Source: Solanum dulcamara
Taxonomy: Eukaryota; Streptophyta; Magnoliopsida; Solanales; Solanaceae
Direction: 5' to 3'
Assembly (NCBI RefSeq): GCF_947179165.1
Contig: NC_077238.1
Location: 44,219,793 to 44,283,792, forward strand
DNA: 64,000 bases
In this document: positions 46,870 to 59,405 of the stretch, piece after piece
Layout: each line of letters starts with the position of its first letter
How positions within the stretch are numbered: the stretch's first letter is position 1
Notes under the pieces: model-generated
What the model was told of the DNA's origin: nothing
Seen by the model: the letters and a program-made list of their open reading frames with translations, nothing else
Database searches by the model: none
Made by a program: the position numbers and the translations under genes

Positions 46870-49860
46870 TATCCTCTTTATTTGATCCAGGATCTACATA
46901 TTCTTATATATCTATATATTGTACCCCTCTTTTGAGTATGAGCCCAGAGCCATTAGTTGAGCCATTATGTGTTTCGACCTTGGTAGGTGATTCTTTATTA
47001 GTGGATCAGGTCTTTAAATCTTGTGTGGTGACTATTCATGGGTGTGACACTAGAGTTGATCTCATTTTACTTGATATGGTGACTATTCAGGGGCATGACA
47101 CTAGAGTTGACCGCGATATTGACTTCGCTATTGATGTAGAGCCGAGTACTTGTCCTATTTTCATCCCACCATATCATATGACCCCGCAGAGCTCAAGGAG
47201 CTCAGTGTTCAGCTCTAGGATCTCTTGGATAAGGGATTTATTCGGCCTAGTGTATTGCCTTGGGGTTTTCTAGTCATGTTCGTTAAGAAGAAGGAAGGTA
47301 CTATGCGGATGTGCATCGATTACATGCAGTTGAACAAGGTGACGATGAAGAACCGTTAACTCATACCTGCTATTGATGGCCTGTTCGACCAGCTTTAGGG
47401 TGCTGTGGTGTTTTGTAAGATCGATTTTAGATTCGGCTACCACTAGTTGAGGATTAGGGTAGTAGACTACTCTAAGACCGCATTTAGGACTCGTTACGAA
47501 AACTATAAGTTCCTAGTAATTTCTTTTGGGTTGACTAACGCCCCTGCCATATTTATGGACTTGCTGGCTTGAGTTTTTAGGGTGTACTTGGACTCATTGG
47601 TCATAGTCTTCATCGATGACATTTTGGCATACTCGCGGAGCTGGGAGGAGCATGAGAAGTGTTTGAGAGTAGTGCTCCAAACTTTAAGAGATCAATGGCT
47701 TTATGCTAAGTTCTTAGAGTGCGAGTTTTGGCTTGAGTCCATAATATTCTTAGGGCACGTGGTGTCCAAGGATGGCATTATGGTGGATCCGGCAAAGATT
47801 AGGGCTATTCGTGATTGGGCCAGGCCCACCTCTATGACTGAGATTCATAGCTTTATAAGATTGGTAGGGTATTACAAGCATTTTATTGATGGGTTTTCTA
47901 CTATAGAAGTGCCTTTGACTCAGTTGACTTGCCAGGATGTCTCATTTGTATGGTCGTAGGAGTGTGAGAAGAGCTTTCTGTGGCTCAAGGAGTTGCTGAC
48001 CACCGTTTCTATATTGACTCTTCCATTTGAGGTCGAGGGATTCACCATTTATTGTGTTGCATCTGGTGCTTGTTTGGGTTATGTGCTGATGCAGCAAGGT
48101 TGGGTTATTGCTTAAACATCGAGGCAGCTTAAGCTGCACAAGCACAACTACCCCACTCATGAGTTTGAGTTGGCGATGGTAGTTTTTGTACTTAAGATTT
48201 ATATGCACTACCTGTATGGAGTTCAGTGCAAGATTTACATGAATCACAAGAGCCTTTAGTACATTATAAGACAAAGGGATCTTAATTTGAGGCAGCGCCA
48301 CTGTATTGAGCTCCTGAAGGCGGTGAGTATGCGTAGTCTAACGTTCCTTTCTACTATAGAGAGACCCTTAGATTTGGATATCCAGTCCTTATCTGATCGG
48401 ATAGTTCAAATTGATATTTTTGATTAACGGTGTGTGTCAGCTTATGTGGGAGCTCGGTCATCTTATTAGATCGGATTCACAATTGTTAGTTTGATGATGA
48501 GGAATTAATTGCACTTCGAGATCGGGTTTTGAGAGGTGACGCCAGTTTGGATACCTTAGATTCAGATAGAGTTTTGAGGTTTGGTGGTCGACTTTGTGTT
48601 CTGAGAGTTAGGGGTTTGATTCAGATGATCCTTAGAGAGAACCATAATTCTAGATATTCCATCCATCTAGGCATCACTAAGATGTATCGTGACATGAGGC
48701 AACACTACTCGTGGAGTGGCATGAGTAGAGATATTGCAGATTATGTGTCACATTATTTGAGTTGTCACCAGGTTAAGGCCGAGCATTTGAGTCTTGGTGG
48801 CGAGCTTTAGAGATTACCCATTCCCACGTAGAAATGGGAGTGGATCACTATGGATTTTATTATTGGGTTGCCTCACACTTCTCATGGTCATCATGGATCA
48901 ATTTACCAAGTCATCACACTTTCTTCTCGTTCATACATCCTACAATGTTGAGAGGTTAGCCCGTATCTATATACGGGCGGTGGTTCATCTTCATGGTATG
49001 CTGGTTTCTATCATCTCAGACCGGGGCTCACAGTTCATATCTATCTTTTAGAGGACTTTTTAGGAGGAGCTGGGTACCCGTGTCGACCTTAGCACAACTT
49101 TCCACCCATAGACTAATGGTCTGTCAGAGTGCATAGTAAAGGTTCTCGAGGATATGTTGTGGGCTTGTGTTATGGATTTTGGGGGTCAGTGGGATCAGTT
49201 TTTGCCTTTGGCAGAGTTTGTGTACAACAACAACTAACACTCCAGTATATAGATTGCCCCGTTTGAGGCCTTATATTATAGGTTTTGTTGATCTCTTGTT
49301 GATTGGTTTGAGTCTATGGATCCTAGAACACGAGGTATAGACTTGATGCAGGAGGCCTTAGATCATGTGAGGGTGATTCAGGATAGGCTCAGGCCGGCTC
49401 AAAGTAGACACCGAAGCTATGCAGATCATAGGTGTCGACCATTAAGGTTTGCCGTTAGTGATAGAGTATTCCTCCGTGTGTCGCCCATGAAGGGCATGAT
49501 GAGATTTGGGAGGTTGGGATAGCTTAGCCCCATGTATATTAGTCAGTTTAAGATATTAAGGATAGTTGGTAAGGTTGCATATGAGTTAGCTTTGACTCCG
49601 GCCTTTTTAGATACTCATCTACTTTTTCATGTTTTGATATTGCGTCGGTATGTGCCAGATGAGTCCTATGTGCTTCAGTATGATGCGGTTGACTTGGATG
49701 ATTGTATGAGCTATATTGAGAAGCCAATTTCTATTTTGGCCAGAGATGTCAGGCCTTTGCATTCCAGAGCCATTCCTGTGGTTAAGGTCCATTTGAGGCA
49801 TCATCTAGTCGAGAAGGCTACCTAAGAGACCGAGCATGAGATGCAGGCATAGTTCCTCGA
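46870..49860 (+). pseudogene. Del-like pol: protease, RT, RNase H, integrase, chromodomain
   Basis: Protease reads FDPGSTYSYIS near 46880 and goes on in 46932-47273. RT begins [18 protein letters not shown] near 47300 with two nonsense codons, and 47582-47959 holds the intact active-site loop [18 protein letters not shown] and [17 protein letters not shown]. RNase H (about 47960-48350) is broken. Integrase zinc-binding sequence is in 48529-48810 (RFGGRLCV, CHQVKAEH) and the core lies at 48794-49250 (SIISDRGSQF). 49316-49522 has VSDRVFLRVSPMKGMMRFG. 49532-49825 carries SILARDVRPLHSRAIPVVKV, the chromodomain-like end. At least ten stops or shifts interrupt it. Confidence 0.85.
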
Positions 49861-49929
49861 CTTATTTGTGCCTTCAGGTACTTCTTGGCTCTTACTTTCA
49901 CGGACGGAAGTTCTTTTAGTAGTGGATGT

Positions 49930-52900
49930 TGTAATGACACTCCAGGTCATTTTTGAATTTAAGCATTCATTCCATCATTTAGAGCATTCCTGTAGTGACC
50001 CAAAGTCATTTATGACATGCTGGCACTGATTGTTCGTTCACCAGGTCGTTCATTTGAGTTTTAGGCTCATTTCCCTATTTTGAAGCTTTTATAACTTGAA
50101 GAGTTGACTTCGGCCATAACTTTAGGAAAACAACCTCAGAACATAATTCTGACATTCTATCAACTCCAAAATGACCAAATTAGGCTAGTATCATGGTCGG
50201 CATGAGTATCGAGGCTATTAGTGCGAGTTTAGGACCATTTGGCTCTTTTGCCTTTGAAATTTGGCCTATAGTTGACTTTGGTCAACATTCTTGGAAAATG
50301 CTCTTGAATGAAAATTCTGACAGTGTGGTTAGTTTCAGAATATTGAGTTTGGTCTAGAACGACCCTTCATTTTCTTTCCAATTCTTTCGGTCTAATCCTG
50401 AGGCCCGTTATGGAATTTGACTCAAAATGGTCCTTGGGTATGGGACCTACTTTCAGTCATAACAACCTCGTATGGAAATTTTGACTGTTCCATTGAGTCT
50501 AGAACATCGATTTTGGTAGGGTAGTATATCTTATTTTCGCGCACGGAATTCTAAACAAATTTCGAGCACCTCATTGGAGTATTTGAACTTAGTGGAAAAA
50601 CTCAGCTTTTAGCTGATATCTGGTGCAACAAAATTTCTCTTTGCGATCCCAGGCCCTTGGCCGCGTTCGCGGAGGTCCTGAAATTTGCTCTTCGCTATCG
50701 CGGAGCCTTGGCCGCGTTCGCGGAGGCTTGAGTTTTTGTCCTACGCAATTGCAGGCCTCTTGCCGCATTCGTAAAGGTCAAGTTTTTTGTCCTTCGGGTT
50801 CACGGAGAACTGTAGACATGTTCGCGAAGGCCAATGTTCGGGTCTTTTAATAAAGACAAGGACTATTTTCAGTATTTCACTCAAAGTTCAGATATAGTTT
50901 TCTCCTTCGTTTTAAGCTCAAATTAGGTGATTTAAAGGTCCAAATTCAAGAGGGTTTTGCGGGGAATCTGATGGTGAGCTCAAAAACTCGAGGGAAAGCT
51001 TCGTGTGTGGTAAGAATTTGTATTTAGCTACTAATCTAGTGATTTTTAGAGTGAATAATTATTAAACTTTGGAGAATTGTAACTTGGTTAATTTAACTCT
51101 ATTTTTAGTGATTTTTGAGGCTAGATTGTGGGGTTTTTGTCAAGGACTGTCGTAGTATAATTTGTTTGGTTTGGAGGAGTTTTGTTCTTGAGTTATAGCT
51201 GATCAAAAAAGCTTCTATTTTCATATTTTAGTTTGAGTTTTGTGAATTAATTTGCATACCCATCTCGCATAGTTTTCCACCTCGAATTGTGTTATAATTT
51301 TGATTTGTGAGCTTGGAGTGATGTTTAGAACTTATTTTTGGGGTCAGTTCCATAATTTCAGACACGAGTCCCACATTTTCCATTTTAGACCTTGAAATTG
51401 GTCCATCTATGAATTCAATTTTAGTGTTATAATAGCCGTGTACCTTTGTGATTTTATTATTGATAGCGTGGCAGCATTTGGAGGCCACTCGGAAGGGAAA
51501 AGATCCAGTTTTGTGGGTTGGGCTCACATGGCCGGTTTTCAGTAGGCTACGATTTTCCCCTGTTGAGACTGAGCATGTCTTGGAAATTGTACATTGATTT
51601 GTATGAGTTTGGTGGGGTTGGGTGTCGAGCATGCTAAATTCCTAGAATTAATGTCCTAGGCATTATTTCAGGTAATTGTTAGACTGTGTAAGAATGATTT
51701 TTATGGTTGTTGGTTGTTTTTATCCTGCAATGAATGTTGTTCCTGTGGTTATATGTTTGGAATCATGTTTGGCCTTAGTTTAGGGTTAGACTAGTGTTTT
51801 CTTAGACTTGTGTGGTTTTGGTGCCGTAGGACCTTAAAGTTTCTCCAACGTTGTTTCGGATGGTTAGCTCCCCGTAGACTAATATAACAGACTTGAGTCT
51901 GATAGTTTGAGCCTTAGCTAGACAGTAACTCAGCTTGTGACCTTTTCTCTATAATGGCCTATTCTCCTATTGGTCCTTTATTGTTTGGTTCTTGATTTTC
52001 AAAAGTTTCTCAGCGATTTTGGTTATATTTGGTTTGGGCTGGAGCGGTGCATTGATGCCACTCGGTTTGGGGGTACTCCCTATGATGTATGGTTGGTCAC
52101 TGATTCTAATTCAATTCGATTCCTTAGCTACAGATACCCAGTTGAAGTCCATGGTCCAATTTACTTGTGTTCAGGCTTCCTAGCTATAGTCACCTAGTTA
52201 AAGTCTGCGATCTATCTTACCGTTCTAGACCTTTGGCTATAGTTACCCGATTAAAGTCAGTGGTATAGCCTACCCATGTCGACTCATTAGCTATAGTTAC
52301 CCGGTTGTAGTCCGTGGTCCATCTTGCACATGGTTAAATTCCTGATTCCCTAATGAATCTTTGGTTAAGACTTCGTCACCTCTCAGTTATGGGTTGAGGT
52401 GTGAGAGTTGGAAATAGTTTGTTTCAAGTACGGGAAATGGTGATATTACTGAAATCCTTTTGGTTCCATTCATTTTCTTCTAGCTATTCTTCCATTTATC
52501 GGGCTTATAGGAGTCCGTGTAGGTGGTTACCCTTTATTTGTGCATGAGTGTACCCATCGGGTTTTTGGGAGCCCAATGGAGTTAGTTAGATTCTTTCTCT
52601 TTGTTTGCTAGTACGCTCGTGTACATACCTACGTTTACTTCTTGTCCTATCTTTGATTGTGATCTTTTACTCACATTTCAGTTTACTTTTTCTTATCTTG
52701 CTTAGACGGCCTATGATTCCTAGTGGGTACCTGTTGTTTTAGTACTCATACTACACTCTAAATCTATTTTCATGATGCAGGTCTGAGTACTAGCTACCAA
52801 CGTTGGTTTGATCCAGTTGCGTCGTGATAGGAGGTGAGGGTGAGCACATAGTGTGCTGGATTTACCTGTCTCCTTTTGTATATAAATTTTGACTGTCTTT

Positions 52901-53193
52901 TTCTTTTTGAAACAACTTTATTTTCGTAGTCCTCTTTTGAGACTTATACTCTTTTATTAGCAGCTCTGTATAGGTGACTTCTAGGTTTTGAGAGGGATCC
53001 TTTTTGGTTTGTATATATTTAGTTCCTTCCACCCGTTCATGTATGCTTCTGTTATTTTCCATACTACTTTAGATTAAATTGTTGGTCTTCTACCATGGCA
53101 TTCCATTACTCATAGTTCCAGAATATGGGTTGACTTGCCTACTGATGGGTGATAGTAGGCGCCATCATGACCTGAAAAATTGAGTCGTGAACA
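49930..53193 (+). repeat. 3' LTR of Del-like element (3264 bp)
   Basis: It starts TGTAATGACACTCC, collinear with the 5' LTR start, and ends GTCGTGAACA. The motif cluster at 50630-50840 has repeated CGCGTTCGCGGAGG words, better kept than in the 5' LTR. It has one copy of the segment duplicated in the 5' LTR. Confidence 0.9.
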
Positions 53194-54559
53194 ACCAACA
53201 TGCATGAGAGTAATGGAATGCATTAATTAAAACATCCTTAAAACAACTCACCAATACACTTTAAAACTTCTTTCATGCTTTCATATAAGAACCTTTGATA
53301 ATCAACCACTTTATTAAATTTAGAGTCAATATAAACTTAAAATATATAAATAAATTTCAGGTAATCAATAATCTTTGCATTTGAGTCGTAATATGAAAAC
53401 CCATATAAATTCATTATTTAAATTGAGCAATTGAGTTTAGAAAAATACTTGGGTTCCACGAGTGAAAAAACCCATGAATGAGACCCAAATGCCTTGGGAA
53501 TTAATGCCTTAATGCAGATTTGAGAATGGAGGCTTGAAGAACCTTGAAGTGAAACCCTAGACCTTGCTGGAAACCCTTAGGAGAACTTGATAGGAAGAGA
53601 CTTTGAGTATTTAAGATTTAGAATGAGGGGTTTGGGGTAGTTTAGGGTCCTTATATAGGGTAGTTTTAGTCCCCAAAACGACTACACTTTGATGATAAAA
53701 TATGGGAAAAGACTAAAATACCCTTTAAAGATTTGGGTAGAACCGACCCTATGAAAAAGAGCTAAAAAGGAAGATGCAATGGACTGAGTAATGAAGCAAT
53801 GGGATTGAGTGCTTCTTTCTCCTTACGACTCATAAAAGGGTTAACGATTCGTAGGAACAACTCGTCCTGTAGGGTCTGAGAAAGACCTTGAGAACTAACC
53901 CTCAAAACTTTTTTGACGACTCGTAGACTCTTCTATGAGTCATAGAATGGTCTCATCGTGCGGGGTCCAAGGAATACCCTAAGGACTAAGCCTTAGAATT
54001 TTATCTATGACTCGACTTTATGAGTCGTAGCCTAGACGATGAGTCGTAGATTCAAGCATCCTGCAGGGTCAAAGAACCCTGCAAGTCAAGGCCTCTGAAG
54101 TTTCTTGACGAGTCATTTCTATGACTCGTCCAAACTTCTACGAGACATCAAATGGACTTGTAAACCCCCTTATTCACTTGGTCAAATTTCCAGGCCTGTT
54201 GGTGAGTCCTACAAGTCAGTCCTTCAACTGTAGGATCTTCTACGACTCGTATAGTGAGTCGTAGAGCATATTTTCATCCGATTTTCCAAAATTATTCCTT
54301 TGTTTTGACATTTTGAGTTATGGGGACTTACATGGAATCCCTCTACGGATCCATCTTATGGACTGCAAAGGTCATCCTTATAAAGATCTCATCAAAACAT
54401 AAATTTTCTAAGTGTTGGGAGTTCTAAGAGCCCCTCCTACGGATTTTAGAAATGTCTACGAGCCATAGGATGGCAATAGTATGGCCCATTGATGAATTTC
54501 TTTGTTCTTTTCTCATTGATTTTTGGACTGCTCTAAGTTAAAATGATAGGGGCGTTACA

Positions 54560-54678
54560 ACTATCAACAGATAGTTGGGCTTGGAAGCCCCATAACCGAC
54601 TATGGTGAGATTGTTGATGGTTGACTAATCAATGAAGAGGCTCGTCAGAATTCTCTGTGATATGTTGGTCAGAGTTTT
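54560..54678. other. Short unassigned spacer
   Basis: These 119 bp lie between the family G LTR end (TTACA) and the probable family E LTR end. It contains GGCTTGGAAGCCCC and an ATTGTTGATGGTTGAC segment, but I see no coding sequence or clear element end. Confidence 0.3.
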
Positions 54679-57170
54679 TTCACACCCCAAACTCAAGGAG
54701 TTCAACTAGCATCTAATTCCAAAACTCAGGCTTAATCCGACCCTGTTGAACCATTTTCTACTAGTGCATAGAATCCATACAATTAATAAAAAAACAAGTA
54801 TATCTCAGCTTAAAATTAAGCCCTCGGCCAGCAATGCCCTTGTTAATAATTCTATAAAGGAAACAATTACCTCCAATAGTTCATATAAATAAATAGCCAA
54901 CTAGCAACAAGTCCTGATTGGGCCATCAAGGCCACCATGATCTCTATGCAGAAGCAGAAAGCAGGTATATATCAAGACATTACATTAAACAACTATCAAG
55001 CCTTAGCAAACCAAAAAACTATGCCAATAATGCCATTAACATAGCTATACAACCCACACACTAGTCTGCATGTCTCTAACAAAAGTAAAGCTTGGCGGAC
55101 AGGGCCCCGACTACCCAAAAATATATACAACAAATGCTAACAAACCTTAGAAGTATGACAGCTCCGAAAGAAAGGGCTAGCCAACCTGATAGAACTCAAT
55201 TATGCTATTAAGGAGGTCTATCAAGCCGTCTATTGGGACTTGTAGGTGTGAATGTAGCATGCCCAGGCAATGGGGTTTTAGTATAAAATAATGTACTGAG
55301 TATGAAAGGGAATAGACTAAATGAGAAGGTATCATAATATACTACAAGTAATCAGGTAAGGAAATCAAGAATAAAATAAGTTTCTGATTTACTCCTGAAT
55401 CTAAACGTACCAAATATAATCAAACAACAACCTAACCAAGCCCTTATAATCTCGACAGGTATAAACAACAAACAAGACCACCTGCCTAGGCCCCCATAAG
55501 CCCAAAAGATGCAAATTCAGTCTATATACCCCTATCGACAGTCCCATACCTCGTAGGCAGTCACATATCCCCCTTAGAAATAATATAGACATTTAGGAAG
55601 TACATAGCCCTCTTATGCATCAATATAACATCACAGTCAACTCATAGCTGTCCTTGCAACAACATAGCCCCATAAGTAACATAGAGCTTTCTTCGGTATT
55701 AATATAGCCCCGTAGGCAACTCATAGCCCTCTTATGAAATACCATAGCTCTATAGGCATCACATAGCCTTATTAGGAATCAATATAGCCTATTCTTCTTA
55801 GGCAATGATCATATTCCTGCAGCTAAGCACAATAACACTAAGGAAAACAATAATAATTCAATAGGCTAAAAGCGAGAAATTTAGCTATAAGAAACCTATA
55901 TGAATCGCCTCTAATCATACCCAACTAGGGAAGCTACTAAGAGAATATGAATCCTGACAAAGGATTATTAGAAATAACTCGGGCATCAAACAAATAACAA
56001 TCTTGGCTAAAATATAACGACGATAACAACAACCTTCTTTATTGCTCTTAAGCTTTAAGGAAACAGAAAAAAGTAGACTTAACATACCTTTTTCAATGAT
56101 TTCAAGTGTCCTATGGAATTAATGAACCCCCTTTCTACTACAACATGTAAGTACCACAATTAACACATCAAATATAAGACACCACGACAATCCAATAACA
56201 AAAAATATGGATCTACGTCGTAGATGACTATTTGAGGCTTATCAAATATAGAATTAGTGAAAGGAGGGTATTAACTTGATATTAACCTTGGAATAGAACT
56301 CAAACCCTCAAAATATAGTAAAACCCCTGATGCAAAAACCTCCATGGAGCTATGCCTCACAGTTCACAAAGAAAACTATGCCAAAATGACTAGCTAGCGA
56401 CGTATAGCAACTTTCCTAAAGCTTGCAAGATGAGATAACTTTGATCTAAGGAGTATTTTATGGATTAGGGAGGAATTTGTATGTATTTTGGTTGCTTGAA
56501 CATGATTAAATTAATGAAGAATAAAGATGGCTTCTTTATATGAAGATAGCTCCCGCTTGACGTGCCTGCTTGTGCAGTGTTATAAAAATACGAATATCTC
56601 CCTATTGAGAAGTCATATTGACAAATGATTTGATACGTTGGAAAATTTACTCATATACCTTTGATTTTATAGTTTTTGGTCCCCATAACACCTTATAGAT
56701 TGGGAGAAAACCTTCCGAGACATTTGATCCAAATTTCAGAGAAATCTTTATAAAAGAACTTATGATCATTTTTGCTAACTTTTATTTTACAACCTATTAA
56801 ACTTCAAAACTGTTACATCCCGTACTTTGGTACCTTGGAATACTTCGTAAGCTTCCTAATTTCTGGGAAGGCTCTCAAGGTTCTTAGAAGTCATCATGTG
56901 AGCCGGATAAGCTACGATACTATCAAATGACTCTAAAGAAAGGAGAATGTGTTACCCCATAGTAGAGAAGGTTGAAAATAGAGTCATAAGAATCCAAAAG
57001 AAATTGGAGGCCAAATAATGAGTCGTAGGAAGCGATTTACCTACGTAAGCTACCAACTTAGAGGTCTTACATACTTGAGCTACTTGAGGACATACTAAGC
57101 TTACGTAGCATGGATTACATAGCACCTAAAATAAGATGAGATTATGAACCCACGAGGAAGGGGAAAAGAC

Positions 57171-57340
57171 GACACGTGGAAGCCAATGGAGGAGCGAAAC
57201 TTGGCAGTACCTCAAGCAAGCAGGTGATGTAGCTGCTTGGGGGTGGACCCCACTGCCACATGGCAGCCCCCTAGTTGGCAGCATGATACGGTGGCCAATT
57301 ATGATTCGACACGTGTCACCCTAAGGGGATGACACGTGTC
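57171..57340 (+). promoter_or_regulatory. Three G-box (CACGTG) motifs in the family D LTR
   Basis: GACACGTGG lies at 57171-57179. GACACGTGTC occurs at 57308-57317 and at 57331-57340. The last two sit in a 13 bp direct repeat, GACACGTGTCACC, spaced 10 bp apart. CACGTG with flanking A/C is the core of bZIP and bHLH sites in light and ABA response. A TATA-like CATATATACA follows at 57357-57366. Confidence 0.55.
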
Positions 57341-59050
57341 ACCTCCAAGGCAGCCCATATATACATGTTAAAATGACTCATAGATTCAGTTAATTATCCA
57401 AAAACCTGCAGCAAAGCACCAAAAAATTCAGCAAGACAAAGAAATAAAAACCCTAAGCTAAGAGAGAAAAGTGTGGCGGCTAGGAGGAAAAAATAGGTAA
57501 GTCCCAATTTCATTACGTAAATTAATTATACAGAGTATACCAAGATGATATGGAGGTATTGGAAGTATAAAATCATGACTTGGTGCAGCCAAAACGGACA
57601 GCAAACAGTCCACACAGTTTCAGCGCGACTAGAGAAGTTCCGAGGCGAGTTTTGGTGTATTTTGGCTAATTTCGGGTAGGGTAAGACTTATCCTTTAAAT
57701 TTGGACTTTATGAGGTTTTTATGTAGTGTATTATATACCTTTTGTACTTATTGAAGTATAAAAAAAGTCGTGGAGATGCTTGACGATAGAAACAATCGAA
57801 AGTGAAGTCGTCGTAGTTAAATTGTAGATGAAATAGGGTGTTGTGCGTGTGGGGTGCTGCTGCAGGTGTGTGGTGATGTGTTGCAGGGACTAAATGTATT
57901 TTTAAAGGGGTTTGGGTTCTGCTGGTTGAAGCCACATGACCCCTCATTTTGTATAATTAAAGGTTTTGCGAAACAAAGACTAGAAACCCTATTTTGGTAT
58001 TACAATTTTCAGCATGTTGGGTGGAGTTTATATTGTGTAATGTTGCCATGTTTTACTTGTATATGAGCTACAGGTTGTTTTTTTTGGTTGGCTGTAGTAA
58101 TTAGGCATGTAATTGGGAATTTGGATAGGGCATATTATAGGGGAGATGCTGCCCAATTTCCGATAACTCTTTAAACTAGTTAAAGAACTAATCGAGGAGG
58201 CGAGCGAAGAGTTGAGTTCTATGAATACTCATACGTAACCTAAGATGCTGGAAAGCCAAGGGTTATTAATATTCATGTTGATTTTATATTACTTAGGTTC
58301 AGAGGACGACGAGATGAATGAGATAAAGAGCCGTAAGAGGTAAGTAAAGCTTATTCCTTCTCTTGGCATGTTTTTGGCATAAGTAGGTAAAGCTATTCTT
58401 CTTTATTTTGGCATGTCTTAGATATAAGTTATAAATGGTTTGTATATGGAACTTGGGGATAATTCCATTCATAAAGCTACGAGTACAGTCCATAATTCTT
58501 ATACACTTCGTAATGGTAGAACTCCCGTAATAGTTGAGCTATTGCCTTTTTAAGGCTTCTATAGGATAAAAGGTAATATATGTAGAGCCTATTGACTCGT
58601 GTTCACTTCTAAATGCTAAGGCTCTTAAGGTAGCTGAGCTATCACCCTCAAGCCTTCTATACAGGAAATAGTAACCGGATGCATGGGAAGCATGAACTAT
58701 AAGTCCTATTCATTTCTTAATATCGAAGTTCTTGAAGTAGTTGAACTGCTACCCTCTAGTCCCTATATGATGAATACTAATTGAATGTATGAGCTCCCAT
58801 GCCTAAGAACTCTATAATGACAAGTGTCTCTGATTGCATAAGCCGTTTGGTATTACCTTAATAAAAGCCTAGGACTCTTGAGACTCCATCGATGTGGCCC
58901 CTAAAGGAAGTTAGAGGATATGTGAGACGATGATAGTTTTGATCCTCAAATGATAGTCCATGGCGATTGTTATACCGAATCTCAGATAATGAACTAATTG
59001 CATATGGTTCCTTGTTACTTTACTCGTGCAGGATGTTAATACGTCACTCA

Positions 59051-59405
59051 CTGCGTCCCATGAAGGGCCAGGTAGGATAAATTTACCGCGTCCCATGAAG
59101 GGCCGGGCATGATAAATTCACCGCATCCCATGAAGGTCCGGGCATGATAAATTAATCGCGTCCCATGAAGGGCCAGGTATGATAAATTTACCACATCCCA
59201 TGAAGGGCTGGGCATGATAAATTCACCGCTTCCCATGAAGGGCCGGGCATAATAAATTCACCGCGTCCCATGAAGGGCCGGGTATGATATATGATGAAAT
59301 AATTATTCACCGCGTCCCATGAAGGGCCGGGCATGATATATGATGTAATGATCATGCACCGCATCCCATGAAGGGCCGAGCATGATAAATAATGAAATGA
59401 AATCT
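59051..59405 (+). repeat. Tandem array in the family D LTR, 35 and 49 bp units
   Basis: Nine copies of the core CCCATGAAGGGCC are present. The first six units are 35 bp each (CGCGTCCCATGAAGGGCC, GGGCATGATAAATTCAC), and the next two are 49 bp, with an added TATGATG-AATAATTAT stretch. The last is partial. A diverged tenth core, CCCATAGTGGGCC, lies near 59489. CCCATGAAGGG is nearly self-complementary. The minus-strand open frames here are repeat translations. Confidence 0.9.

Larger units (their letters stand above)
41646..53193 (+). mobile_element. Del/Tekay-like Ty3/gypsy chromovirus, 11.5 kb
   Basis: This is a complete but mutated element. The 5' LTR is 41646-45187, the primer-binding site 45191-45202, the body 45203-49929 and the 3' LTR 49930-53193. 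Its ends are TGTCATGACC and TCGTGAACA, and ACCAA flanks both sides (41641-41645 and 53194-53198). The LTRs exceed 3 kb, as is typical of the Del/Tekay lineage, and a chromodomain-like end follows integrase. Gag and pol hold many stops. It is inserted in the 5' LTR of family B. Confidence 0.9.
32542..54332 (-). mobile_element. Family B Ty3/gypsy chromovirus, holding two later insertions
   Basis: The 3' LTR is 32542-34780, the body about 34781-39742 and the 5' LTR 39743-41645 plus 53199-54332. The 5' LTR is interrupted by a 701 bp MITE and by the Del-like element. Without insertions the element is about 9.5 kb. All domains are present in gypsy order: gag, protease, RT, RNase H, integrase, chromodomain. 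The primer-binding site matches initiator tRNA-Met. Stops, a changed RT active site and frameshifts make it non-autonomous. Confidence 0.85.
39743..54332 (-). repeat. Family B 5' LTR, split by MITE and Del-like element
   Basis: LTR sequence is 39743-40472, 41174-41645 and 53199-54332, collinear with the 3' LTR at 32542-34780. The outer end GGGGACTTACA at 54332 gives the minus-strand LTR start TGTAAGTCCCC. A ~65 bp extra segment near 53755-53820 is not in the other LTR. The palindrome cluster (53820-54260) matches that of the 3' LTR. Confidence 0.8.
30595..54559 (-). repeat. Family G 5' LTR, split by the nested family B element
   Basis: The pieces are 30595-32541 and 54338-54559, about 2.17 kb when joined. 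The left end is TGTTAGCCCCC and the right end is GGGCGTTACA (minus-strand start TGTAACGCCCC). The gap is filled exactly by the family B element, flanked by GGGAA (32537-32541) and TGGAA (54333-54337), an imperfect 5 bp duplication. Confidence 0.7.

Noticed and set aside
59051..59405. Regularly spaced direct repeats that might suggest a CRISPR array
   Set aside because: The whole unit is repeated, with no unique spacers, and the context is a plant LTR.
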